From positions 1 through 9,585 of the forward strand of contig WGBT01000216.1 of NCBI GenBank assembly GCA_015494185.1: DNA of 9,585 nucleotides. Reading direction: 5' to 3'. This document shows positions 1 to 7,361 of the stretch, piece after piece. Below the pieces are notes generated by a model, which was not told the DNA's origin, did not search any database, and saw only the letters and a list, made by a program, of their open reading frames with translations. A program made the position numbers and the translations under genes. Every line of letters begins with the position of its first letter. The stretch's first letter is position 1. Source of the DNA: Hyphomicrobiales bacterium (lineage in GTDB: Bacteria; Pseudomonadota; Alphaproteobacteria; Rhizobiales; S144-35).

Positions 1-14
1 GTTCATGGGGGACT
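1..14 (-). repeat. Terminal inverted repeat of an IS5-family element (rest outside window)
   Basis: The reverse complement, AGTCCCCCATGAAC, matches the left end of IS-A (6409-6422) at 13 of 14 positions and the left end of IS-B (8203-8216) at 13 of 14. It matches the right end of IS-A less well (10 of 14). It is therefore most likely the left end of a third, minus-strand copy whose body lies before base 1. It abuts repeat R1 directly, which suggests that this IS landed inside R1. Only 14 bases are visible, so the presence of a whole element is inferred. Confidence 0.6.
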
Positions 15-108
15 ATTTATGATTGACTTTTCCATGCTTTCCGTATCCCTTTGAAGATTATACGTAAATTGGACAGTAGACGAGTCAAGTCCAGGAACCG
101 CTGGTGTG
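15..108 (-). repeat. Interspersed repeat R, copy R1 (inverted)
   Basis: Read on the minus strand, this stretch matches R3. Bases 22-56 agree with 7441-7475 at 32 of 35 positions, and the adjoining stretch with TTGACTCGTCTACTGTCC (minus strand, around 71-90) is also shared. Bases 100-108 (minus strand CACACCAGC) match R2 at 203-211. The 3' end of the repeat, present in R2 and R3, is missing because the IS end at 1-14 replaces it. No coding sense is apparent. Its boundary near 108 is approximate. Confidence 0.65.
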
Positions 109-182
109 ATATAGCAAAATTTCTCTAGTTTTCCTTGAGCATTCTTGCCCAAAATTCCCTTTCATCGTGGTTCGTCCGATCT

Positions 183-308
183 CATGGAAGAGCTCCTAAG
201 ATGACACCAGCAGCCCCTGACCTTCATTCGTATGCCGTCAATTAACACAAAAAGTTCAAAGGGGTACGAAAAGCTCGAGCCGTCAATGACAAATACCTCC
301 GGTATCAT
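183..308 (+). repeat. Interspersed repeat R, copy R2, upstream of plsC
   Basis: This is the most diverged R copy. It shares CATGGAAG, GCCCCTG and a CCGTCAATTA-like block, in order, with R3. At its end, 282-308 matches 7470-7496 at 25 of 27 positions, including the palindromic AATACCnCCGGTAT core. It lies opposite R1, giving an imperfect inverted repeat with arms of roughly 90 bases and a central segment of about 95 bases. It stops 20 bases before the plsC start codon, so it probably lies in the plsC promoter or leader region. No function is known to me. Confidence 0.6.
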
Positions 309-328
309 AGCCCTGTTTCGGACTTTGG

Positions 329-1126
329 ATGATGCGACTTGCCAGAACTCTTCTTTTTCAGTCTACATTTTATTTGACTACATTGCTTTATCTCCTGGTT
401 TGCCTGCCACTGCTGGCTTTTCCGGTTCGCTATCTGTTAAGGGCATTGGCCTCTTATGGCCGAACCTGCCTTTGGCTCACCAAACAGATTGCTGGCATTG
501 ACTTACAAATTCGCGGCTTGGAACATCTACCCAAGGGCCCTGCCATCATCGCAGCCAAGCATCAATCAACTTGGGAAACCTTCGCCTTATTTCCTTTTGT
601 CCACCAACCCGTGATCATCATGAAAGCGGAACTGTTCCGTATTCCACTGCATGGCTGGTTCGCCCGCAAGTTTAAAATGATCCCGGTGCGGCGGGGCGCG
701 GGACGCGCTGCCATCGATGAAATGGTAACGGCTGCCAAAGCCCGGCTGGCCGAAGGCCGCCAGATTATCATCTTCCCCGAGGGCACCCGGCGCCCCATTG
801 GCGCTGACCCCATTATCCGCAACGGCGTTGTCGTCCTTTATGAACAGACCAACGTCCCCTGCATCCCCGTTGCCCTTAATTCCGGCCTGTTTTGGCCGCG
901 CCGCAAACTCATCCTGCATCCTGGCACCATAACGCTGTCATTTCTCAAACCCATTCCCCTGGGCCTGCCCGGCGCTGAATTCAAGGCTTTGTTGGCAAAG
1001 GTCCTTGAAGAAGAAACCGATCAGCTTATTCGCGAAGCTCTCAGCCAGCCAAACGCCCCTCCCATATCTGACGCTATACGCCATCGTTACGGCATCACAC
1101 CGCAAACATCCCAAGAAAACGGTTGA
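329..1126 (+). CDS. plsC: 1-acyl-sn-glycerol-3-phosphate acyltransferase (PlsC family)
   Basis: The predicted protein has 265 residues, within the usual range for PlsC. The family transfers an acyl chain to lysophosphatidic acid at the inner membrane, giving phosphatidic acid, the precursor of phospholipids. Residues about 9-35 form a hydrophobic N-terminal membrane segment. The catalytic block is KHQSTWET with His78; it reads H-X4-E (Glu83) rather than the textbook H-X4-D, a variant I believe is common in alphaproteobacterial members. The FPEGTR substrate-binding motif is at 149-154, and a VPCIPVALNSG-like block follows at about 176-186. An in-frame TAG at 308-310 limits the start to 329 or the adjacent ATG at 332; no strong Shine-Dalgarno sequence is visible. 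nrdJ follows 126 bases downstream with its own promoter-like sequence, so the two are probably not a tight operon. An ornithine-lipid acyltransferase (OlsA-like) role cannot be excluded. Confidence 0.88.
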   Translation: MMRLARTLLFQSTFYLTTLLYLLVCLPLLAFPVRYLLRALASYGRTCLWLTKQIAGIDLQIRGLEHLPKGPAIIAAKHQSTWETFALFPFVHQPVIIMKAELFRIPLHGWFARKFKMIPVRRGAGRAAIDEMVTAAKARLAEGRQIIIFPEGTRRPIGADPIIRNGVVVLYEQTNVPCIPVALNSGLFWPRRKLILHPGTITLSFLKPIPLGLPGAEFKALLAKVLEEETDQLIREALSQPNAPPISDAIRHRYGITPQTSQENG

Positions 1127-1160
1127 TCCCACCACAACCGCATGAAAGAGAATACAAAAA

Positions 1161-1175
1161 GAACACAAAAAGAAC
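1161..1175 (-). promoter_or_regulatory. Candidate LexA (SOS) operator upstream of nrdJ
   Basis: The minus strand reads GTTC-TTTTTGT-GTTC, exactly the direct repeat GTTC-N7-GTTC that LexA recognises in Alphaproteobacteria. It ends 5 bases before the -35-like TTGATT at 1181, a position from which a bound repressor could block RNA polymerase. A third, weaker half (ATTC) follows with the same spacing at 1150-1153. The region is A-rich and locally repetitive, so chance is a real alternative. Confidence 0.45.
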
Positions 1176-1180
1176 AATAC

Positions 1181-1209
1181 TTGATTTTCAACTTTTTTGC
1201 GTTTAGAGT
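1181..1209 (+). promoter_or_regulatory. Candidate sigma70 promoter of nrdJ
   Basis: TTGATT (1181-1186) and TAGAGT (1204-1209) are separated by 17 bases and resemble the TTGACA/TATAAT boxes, with the second box weak. They lie 43 bases before the nrdJ start codon and just downstream of the candidate LexA box. No cobalamin riboswitch and no NrdR-box pair was recognised in 1127-1252. Confidence 0.35.
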
Positions 1210-1252
1210 CTCAGCCATTGAAAAGGGCTGTGGACTGTAGACGAGATTACGT

Positions 1253-3655
1253 ATGACCAGTGTGCCAACCAATATCGAACCGTTCAGCAACGCTTTCGCA
1301 CATCTGATTTGGGACATGAAATATCGGTGGCGGGACAGCAGCGGTGCCATTCTTGATGAAACAATAGAGGATACCTGGCGGCGGGTCGCCCACACCATCG
1401 CCAAAGTGGAAGAGCCCGCTAATCAAGCCCTGTGGGAAGAACAATTCTTCCAAGCCATGCGTGGATTTCAGTTTCTGCCCGCAGGCCGAATTTTAGCCGG
1501 GGCAGGCACAAAGCGGCGATTGACCTTGTTTAATTGCTTTGTCATGGACCGCATCGATGACACTTTGGCTGGCATTTTTGATAGTGTTAAAGAAGCCGCT
1601 TTGACCATGCAGCAAGGCGGCGGAATAGGCGTTGATTTTTCGACCATACGCCCCAAGGGAGCCGCCGTTGAGAGTACGGGAGCGGATGCCTCCGGACCGG
1701 TCAGTTTCATGGATATCTGGGATTCCATGTGCAGCACCATCATGTCGGCAGGCGCGCGTCGTGGCGCCATGATGGGCACACTACGCTGCGACCACCCTGA
1801 TATCGAGGCCTTTATCGCGGCAAAATCGGACCCAACACGGCTACGGCACTTCAATCTGTCAGTGCTGGTGACCGATGCTTTCATGTCCGCGGTCAAAAAT
1901 GATACCGATTTCGATCTGGTTTTTGCCGGTCAACGCTATCGTACGGTCAAGGCGCGCGATCTGTGGCACAAGATTATGCAAGCCACATACAATTACGCCG
2001 AACCCGGGGTGGTTTTCATCGACCGTGTGAACGCGCTCAATCCGCTCTCTTATTGTGAAAACATATACACGACAAATCCCTGTGGCGAGCAGCCGCTGCC
2101 ACCTTACGGAGCCTGTTTGCTCGGCTCAATCAATCTGACAACCCTGATCCAATCACCTTTTGAGGCGGACGCAAAACTTGACGAATCCCGTCTTGCCGAG
2201 TTGACGCGTATTGCGGTGCGATTTCTCGATAATGCGATCGACGTTTCCAACTATCCATTGCCAGAACAGGCTCAGGAAGCCCGCAACAAACGGCGTATTG
2301 GCCTTGGCGTGACCGGTTTGGCGGATGCCCTCATCATGTGCGGACTACGCTATGGTAGCCCGGAAGCAATCGAAGCCTCGGCGAACTGGCTGCGCATCAT
2401 CAAACGTACCGCCCTTCTAACCAGCAGTGAACTGGCGGCTGAAAAAGGTGCCTTTCCACTATTTGACGCGGACGCTTATCTTGCAACACAGTATGGCCAA
2501 ACGCTATCGACAGAAATTCGTGATGCCATCAAGAAACAAGGGCTACGTAATGGCCTTTTGACTTCGATTGCACCAACAGGGACGATTTCCCTGCTCGCCG
2601 GAAATGTCTCAAGTGGTATCGAACCGGTTTTTGATTTCACTTATAAACGGCGCATGCTGCAACCCGATGGAAACTGGCATGAAGAAGTTATTAAAGACGC
2701 CGCCATAAACCAATTTCGCACCCTCAAAGGGAATACGGCAAATCTGCCGGAGGCTTTTGTCACAGTTCAAGACCTGACACCAAACGACCATCTCATCCAA
2801 CAAGCTGCCTTGCAGCCGCATATTGACAGTGCCATCTCCAAAACCATCAATTGCCCGAAAGATATTTCATTTGAGGATTTTAAAGCGATTTATGAACGTG
2901 CTTATGATCTCGGTCTTAAGGGCTGCACGACCTATCGCCCCAATCCGGTGACTGGAGCCATTTTAAGCACCGATAAAGACACACGAACAAAAACGCTCCC
3001 TTCCCGCCAACAAGCTGCATCCCCCCTCAATCGCCCCCTGGTCGATCATACAAATCATATACATAACAAGTCAGATCCACACGACAATGACAGTGCCGAG
3101 ATTGTCTATCTCTCCAAGCCACGCGAACGGGCTGCCGTACTGGAGGGGCGAACCTATAAGCTGAAATGGCCAGATAGCGAACACGCCCTTTACATTACGA
3201 TCAATAACACGGTGGAAAACGGTAAGCCCCGACCGTTTGAAATTTTCATCAATACCAAATCACTTGATCATTATGCTTGGATTGTTGCATTGACGCGAAT
3301 GATCTCTGCCGTGTTCCGGCGTGGTGGCGACGTGTCCTTTGTCGTTGAAGAGTTGAAAGCGATTTTCGATCCTAAAGGTGGGATTTTTATGGATGGAGAA
3401 TATGTCCCGAGCCTGATCGCCGCTATCGGTAAAATTATTGAGCAACATATGCAAGCAACCGGTGCATTGGATCAAGATCATAACGAAATTCCATTAGCTG
3501 CCTCATCTGCGCCAGTCATGACATCCGAACAACGTAATAAAATAATTGCCGTATCCCAGAACATGAAATTCTGCCCCAAATGCGCGCAACCGGCTTTGGT
3601 CCTGCGCGAAGGCTGCCAAATCTGCATGGCCTGCGGCTATTCAAAATGTGGATAA
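1253..3655 (+). CDS. nrdJ: Adenosylcobalamin-dependent (class II) ribonucleoside-diphosphate reductase
   Basis: This 800-residue protein reduces ribonucleotides to deoxyribonucleotides with a thiyl radical generated from coenzyme B12, so it needs no oxygen and no second radical subunit. The N-x-C-x-E active-site signature is complete (Asn275, Cys277, Glu279), with Cys277 the expected radical cysteine. The substrate-reducing disulfide pair is Cys95 (in LFNC) and Cys288, the latter exactly 11 residues after Cys277 as in characterised NrdJ. The phosphate-binding loop PTGTIS is at 441-446 and GVTGLADAL at 352-360. After a variable linker (about 570-615) comes a conserved C-terminal domain (about 630-735, TSCPD type). 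A cysteine-rich tail follows (Cys774, 777, 788, 791, 794, 799), fitting a zinc ribbon plus a terminal redox cysteine. The start ATG has only a weak ribosome site (ACGAG). The gene ends 67 bases from the convergent coaA, with no clear hairpin terminator between them. Confidence 0.96.
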   Translation: MTSVPTNIEPFSNAFAHLIWDMKYRWRDSSGAILDETIEDTWRRVAHTIAKVEEPANQALWEEQFFQAMRGFQFLPAGRILAGAGTKRRLTLFNCFVMDRIDDTLAGIFDSVKEAALTMQQGGGIGVDFSTIRPKGAAVESTGADASGPVSFMDIWDSMCSTIMSAGARRGAMMGTLRCDHPDIEAFIAAKSDPTRLRHFNLSVLVTDAFMSAVKNDTDFDLVFAGQRYRTVKARDLWHKIMQATYNYAEPGVVFIDRVNALNPLSYCENIYTTNPCGEQPLPPYGACLLGSINLTTLIQSPFEADAKLDESRLAELTRIAVRFLDNAIDVSNYPLPEQAQEARNKRRIGLGVTGLADALIMCGLRYGSPEAIEASANWLRIIKRTALLTSSELAAEKGAFPLFDADAYLATQYGQTLSTEIRDAIKKQGLRNGLLTSIAPTGTISLLAGNVSSGIEPVFDFTYKRRMLQPDGNWHEEVIKDAAINQFRTLKGNTANLPEAFVTVQDLTPNDHLIQQAALQPHIDSAISKTINCPKDISFEDFKAIYERAYDLGLKGCTTYRPNPVTGAILSTDKDTRTKTLPSRQQAASPLNRPLVDHTNHIHNKSDPHDNDSAEIVYLSKPRERAAVLEGRTYKLKWPDSEHALYITINNTVENGKPRPFEIFINTKSLDHYAWIVALTRMISAVFRRGGDVSFVVEELKAIFDPKGGIFMDGEYVPSLIAAIGKIIEQHMQATGALDQDHNEIPLAASSAPVMTSEQRNKIIAVSQNMKFCPKCAQPALVLREGCQICMACGYSKCG

Positions 3656-3722
3656 TTAAAATATGTTCATCATAGATATAGACATAATACACATAAAAGA
3701 GACGAGCCTATCATGGCACCTG

Positions 3723-4727
3723 TTAGATCTTGCGGATAGCTACCTGTTCAACGGCATGGTCTTCTCCTTTGTGCAAAATCAAATCAGCGCGCTGTCGAGT
3801 CGGCAAAATATTCTCTTTCAGATTACGCAGATTGATATTTCGCCAAATCACCTTTGCCGTCGCTATGGCTTCCTGATCATCAAGTTTGGAGTAACGATGA
3901 AAATAAGAAGCTGGATCACGAAATGCCGTTTCCCGCAACCGCAAAAATCGTTCCACATACCAGCGCTCGATGATCTCTTCGGGAGCATGCAAGTAAATCG
4001 AGAAGTCAAAAAAATCCGACACAAAAGGAATCGCTTGGCCATCACGCGGCAACTTGGCTGGCTGCAACACATTCAAACCTTCAAGAATCAAAATATCAGG
4101 CCGCTCAACCAAAATCCTCTGATCCGCAATGATATCATAGGCAAAATGCGAATAAACCGGCGCCTGAACCACTTCGCGTCCCGATTTAATATCTCCCAGG
4201 AAAGCCAACAACCGCTTGATATCGTAGCTTTCAGGAAATCCTTTGCGGTCCATGATCCCACGTGCTGCAAGCTCACTATTGGGGCGCAAAAAACCATCTG
4301 TTGGCACCAACGCCACACGTGGATGGTGTGGCCAGCGCGACAACAGTGCTTGCAGGATTCTGCCTGTTGTACTTTTACCCACCGCCACACTGCCCGCCAA
4401 GCCGATAATAAAAGGGACCGGTTGCTCACGGCGCGACAAAAAAGCAGAACGCGCCATATGCAATTCTCGGGCTGCCGTAACATGCAAGTTCAAAAGGCGC
4501 GACAGTGGCAAATAGACCTCCGTCACCTCGGTCATCGAAACGGGCTCATTAATGCCCCTCAATTGTTCCAGCTCAGACTCAGTCAATGTCAGTGGCGTAT
4601 CTGCACGCAGTTGCGCCCATTGCTTGCGGCTCAATACAAAGTAAGGCGAAAATTCATGTTCGGACGGCTTTTCATCTACCCCCCTAACATCATTCGTCAA
4701 TGGAAATTTTTTCGCCATAGCAAACAT
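3723..4727 (-). CDS. coaA: Type I pantothenate kinase
   Basis: This 334-residue cytoplasmic kinase phosphorylates pantothenate with ATP, the first and usually controlling step of CoA synthesis. It closely resembles E. coli CoaA along its length. The Walker A loop is GSVAVGKST (112-120, Lys118), followed by TDGF (143-146), KGFPESYD (162-169), PVYSHFAYD (190-198), ILEGLNVLQ (214-222) and, near the C-terminus, NILPTRQRADLIL (306-318). It begins 18 bases after the hisE stop on the same strand, so the two are almost surely cotranscribed; hisE-coaA adjacency is common in Alphaproteobacteria. The ATG at 4727 has a GGAA just upstream. A second in-frame ATG at 4718 would give a protein three residues shorter and is possible. 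The N-terminal part before about residue 25 is variable. Confidence 0.95.
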   Translation of the reverse strand: MFAMAKKFPLTNDVRGVDEKPSEHEFSPYFVLSRKQWAQLRADTPLTLTESELEQLRGINEPVSMTEVTEVYLPLSRLLNLHVTAARELHMARSAFLSRREQPVPFIIGLAGSVAVGKSTTGRILQALLSRWPHHPRVALVPTDGFLRPNSELAARGIMDRKGFPESYDIKRLLAFLGDIKSGREVVQAPVYSHFAYDIIADQRILVERPDILILEGLNVLQPAKLPRDGQAIPFVSDFFDFSIYLHAPEEIIERWYVERFLRLRETAFRDPASYFHRYSKLDDQEAIATAKVIWRNINLRNLKENILPTRQRADLILHKGEDHAVEQVAIRKI

Positions 4728-4745
4728 GTTTCCAGTTCGAGGCAG

Positions 4746-5078
4746 CTATCGAGCAGCTTTTTCGGCAAGTCCCGAGAGCCCCATCCGGCTTGCCAATTCT
4801 TCCAATACATCCTCATAATCCACACCCCGGCTTTCAAGCATCACAAGCAGATGATACAATACGTCTGCCGCTTCCGAACAAAGCGCATCAGGGGTTTCTG
4901 CGACAGCAGCAATGACGGCCTCAGTTGCTTCTTCGCCAAATTTCTTGGCACAGCGATTGGGGCCAGCATCAAGCAATTGACGCGTATAAGATTGGGTGGC
5001 AGAGGCTTTTTTTCGATTACGGATGATCATAACAAGTTGCAAAAGGATGTCGCCGTTGCTGCGGCTAGTATCTGACAT
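4746..5078 (-). CDS. hisE: Phosphoribosyl-ATP pyrophosphohydrolase
   Basis: HisE hydrolyses phosphoribosyl-ATP to phosphoribosyl-AMP and pyrophosphate, the second step of histidine synthesis. The 110-residue protein has the all-alpha MazG-like fold signature: KFGEEATE with Glu49, Glu50 and Glu53, and EAADVLYH with Glu69 and Asp72, which together bind Mg2+. The ATG at 5078 is preferred because GGGGAC lies 9 bases ahead of it. A longer reading from a TTG at 5093 would add five residues and place that ribosome site inside the gene. coaA follows after 18 bases. The rest of the his operon is not next to it: dcd is immediately upstream in the opposite direction, with 58 bases between the two start codons that must hold both promoters. 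Confidence 0.93.
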   Translation of the reverse strand: MSDTSRSNGDILLQLVMIIRNRKKASATQSYTRQLLDAGPNRCAKKFGEEATEAVIAAVAETPDALCSEAADVLYHLLVMLESRGVDYEDVLEELASRMGLSGLAEKAAR

Positions 5079-5136
5079 TATTTCAGTCCCCAAATTTTAA
5101 TTTACTGTTGTCAATAAGTCGGAAAGACCCTAAATT

Positions 5137-6300
5137 ATGCCAGCAAATTCGCCCCTTCAATTCCAAAGCACTGCAGATCAAGAGCGTCAAACCGAAACAA
5201 CCAAATCTCTCGCTCAAACCGGCATCCTCCCCTCCCATGCCATTAAATCACTCATCGAGCAACAGCAGATCGTTGCACTGGCGCCTATCATGTCAGAACA
5301 GATCCAGCCCGCCAGTCTTGATTTACGCCTTGGCGAGAAAGCGTATCGGATACGTGCCAGCTTTCTGCCTGGCCAAGGACAAACTGTGGCTACAAAATTG
5401 GACGATTTGTCGTTACACGAAATTGATCTGCGCTACGGTGCGGTTTTGGAGACAGGCTGCGTCTATCTGGTACCTTTAATGGAAAGCCTCAACCTTGACC
5501 CCTCGTTAAGTGCGACCGCCAACCCGAAAAGCTCAACAGGCCGGCTTGATGTTTTCACACGGGTAATTACTGACGGGGCACGTAACTTCGATCAAATCCC
5601 GGCAGGCTACAAGGGCTCCCTTTATGCGGAAATTTGCCCACAAACTTTTTCCGTTTTAGTCCGGGCAGGTTCCCGATTGTCGCAAATTCGTTTTCGTCGT
5701 GGTCATTCAATCCTCGACGATGATTCACTGTTACAACTACAGAAGAAATATAATCTAGTAACTGCCACCGAAACGGATATCAACAATGGAATTGCATTGA
5801 CCGTCAATCTCGCTGGAGATCCTCAAACAGGGTTGATTGGATATCGCGCAAAACACCACTCGGGATTAATTGATGTTGATTGCGAAGGCGGTTATGACAC
5901 ACTCGATTATTGGGAGCCAATCATCAGCCGCGGCCAACGCCGCCTCGTGCTCGATCCTGATGAATTTTATATTTTGGCTTCAAAAGAGGCCATTCATGTC
6001 CCACCGAATTATGCTGCTGAAATGGTGCCATTTAATCCCCTTGTTGGCGAGTTCAGGGTCCATTATGCTGGCTTTTTTGACCCAGGTTTCGGTCATGAAG
6101 CGGCTGGAGGCTCCGGCAGCCGGGCGGTGCTTGAAGTGCGCAGCCATAAAGTCCCCTTCATCTTAGAAGATGGGCAGATTATTGGCCGTTTGATTTACGA
6201 ACGGCTCGCGGCCCCGCCTAACCAACTTTACGGTGCTGGTTTAGGATCACATTATCAGGCCCAAGGGCTAAAACTATCCAAACACTTCAAGGAAGCATGA
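5137..6300 (+). CDS. dcd: 2'-deoxycytidine 5'-triphosphate deaminase, long two-domain form
   Basis: The predicted 387-residue protein belongs to the dUTPase/Dcd fold and should convert dCTP to dUTP, supplying dUMP for thymidylate synthesis. It is about twice the length of E. coli Dcd (193 aa) and matches the long form seen in many Alphaproteobacteria, apparently two fused trimer-type domains. The first half carries QIQPASLDLRLG (55-66) and a KSSTGRLDV motif (131-139). The second half has DVDCEGGY (246-253), a FDPGFGH motif (314-320) and VLEVRSHKVPF...GQIIGRLIYERL (331-357). The first 25 or so residues are polar and poorly conserved-looking, so a later start is possible, but GGAAAG stands 10 bases before this ATG. 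It is transcribed away from hisE. Whether both halves are catalytic cannot be judged here. Confidence 0.9.
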   Translation: MPANSPLQFQSTADQERQTETTKSLAQTGILPSHAIKSLIEQQQIVALAPIMSEQIQPASLDLRLGEKAYRIRASFLPGQGQTVATKLDDLSLHEIDLRYGAVLETGCVYLVPLMESLNLDPSLSATANPKSSTGRLDVFTRVITDGARNFDQIPAGYKGSLYAEICPQTFSVLVRAGSRLSQIRFRRGHSILDDDSLLQLQKKYNLVTATETDINNGIALTVNLAGDPQTGLIGYRAKHHSGLIDVDCEGGYDTLDYWEPIISRGQRRLVLDPDEFYILASKEAIHVPPNYAAEMVPFNPLVGEFRVHYAGFFDPGFGHEAAGGSGSRAVLEVRSHKVPFILEDGQIIGRLIYERLAAPPNQLYGAGLGSHYQAQGLKLSKHFKEA

Positions 6301-6408
6301 AAACTTCAGGATAATAAGACCAAGGGACTTCTCTTTGCCGTTCTCCGCGACGAATTTCTGCGCTGGGCGGCATCGAAATCTGCGCGGACTAACTGGTGTC
6401 AATTTAAG

Positions 6409-6422
6409 AGTCCCCCGTGAAC
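6409..6422 (+). repeat. Left terminal inverted repeat of IS-A
   Basis: AGTCCCCCGTGAAC pairs with 8059-8072 at 11 of 14 positions, the three mismatches lying together in the C-run. It is nearly identical to the left end of IS-B and to the window-edge repeat at 1-14. Confidence 0.75.
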
Positions 6423-6476
6423 AATTCGCAAGCCGTTGATTCTGCTTTCTGAATCGGCGCGGCGGGGGGATGTTTT

Positions 6477-6515
6477 TTGCAAGAAAGATGCGGTTTTGGC
6501 TGGGTTTCCTTGCAA
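6477..6515 (+). promoter_or_regulatory. Leader stem-loop of IS-A
   Basis: TTGCAAGAAA (6477-6486) pairs with TTCCTTGCAA (6506-6515) at 9 of 10 positions around a 19-base loop. It starts 68 bases after the element's left end and stops 61 bases before the transposase ATG. IS-B has the same structure at exactly the same offsets (8271-8309). It may reduce read-through transcription into the transposase, or be a subterminal transposase site; the sequence does not decide. Confidence 0.6.
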
Positions 6516-7361
6516 TTTGACCGGCCCGGATATTCGTGATTCTCTTGCCCGGAAAGGAGCGATTCGGGAGCCGATCATGACACCGAGAGAACCCGTGGAT
6601 TGCGGCGAGCAGGATCTTTTCCGTTCGCGGCTCGACCTGATCATCGACATGAAGCACGCCAAGGTGGTGCTGGCGCAGGCCATCGACTGGGATTGGCTGG
6701 CCGATCAGATCGGCGCGGTCTACCGCGACGGCCCCGGTCACCCGCCGTTGCCGGTGCGGCTGATGGCCTGCACATCCTCAAATACATGGACGATCTGTCG
6801 GACGAAGAGGTCTGCCGGCGCTTCGTGGAGAACCCCTATGACCAGTATTTTTGCGGCGAGGTGTTCTTCCGCCATGACCTGCCGTTTGACCGCTCGTCGA
6901 TGACCCGCTGGCGCCAGCGTCTGGGCGAGGAGAAGGTGGCGGCGCTGTTGCAGGCGAGCCTTCAGGCGGCGGTGCAGCTCGGCGCGGCGCAGCCTTCGGA
7001 TTTCAAGCGGGTGATTGTGGACACCACGGTGCAGGAGAAGAACATCGCCCATCCCACGGATGCGAGGCTGATGGACACGGCCCGGCGACGTCTGGTGCGG
7101 CTGGCGAAGACGCATGGCGTCCGGTTGCGCCAAAGCTACGCACGGGTGGGCAAGCGGGCGCTGATCAGGCATCAGCGCTACCGGCACGCCAAGCAGTTCA
7201 AGCGGGCGCGGCGGGAAAAGCGCCGCCTTGGCACCTGGCTGGGGCGGGTGATCCGCGATATCGAACGCAAGATCAAGGGCGACAGCGAGCTGCAGAAGAT
7301 ATTCCGCAAGGAATTGTGGAAGGCTTCAGCGGAGGCGCACTTGGGAAGCCCCGGGATGGCA

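Noticed and set aside
232..501. An 89-codon plus-strand frame overlapping R2 and the start of plsC
   Set aside because: It overlaps plsC in another frame, has no recognisable motif, and its first part is repeat sequence.
1127..1252. A cobalamin riboswitch in front of the B12-dependent reductase
   Set aside because: The gap is too short and lacks a recognisable B12-box; only the promoter and LexA-like sequences were seen.
3656..3722. A shared terminator between convergent nrdJ and coaA
   Set aside because: The stretch is A+T-rich, but I see no stable stem followed by a T-run on either strand.
3663..5075. A 470-codon open frame on the plus strand
   Set aside because: It lies antisense across coaA and hisE, whose products have clear family motifs. 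Its translation has no recognisable domain and an unnatural composition rich in Arg, Gln and His.
6377..6408. A further R fragment just left of IS-A (GTCAATTTA resembles the R middle)
   Set aside because: The match is too short and does not extend on either side or beyond the IS-A right end.
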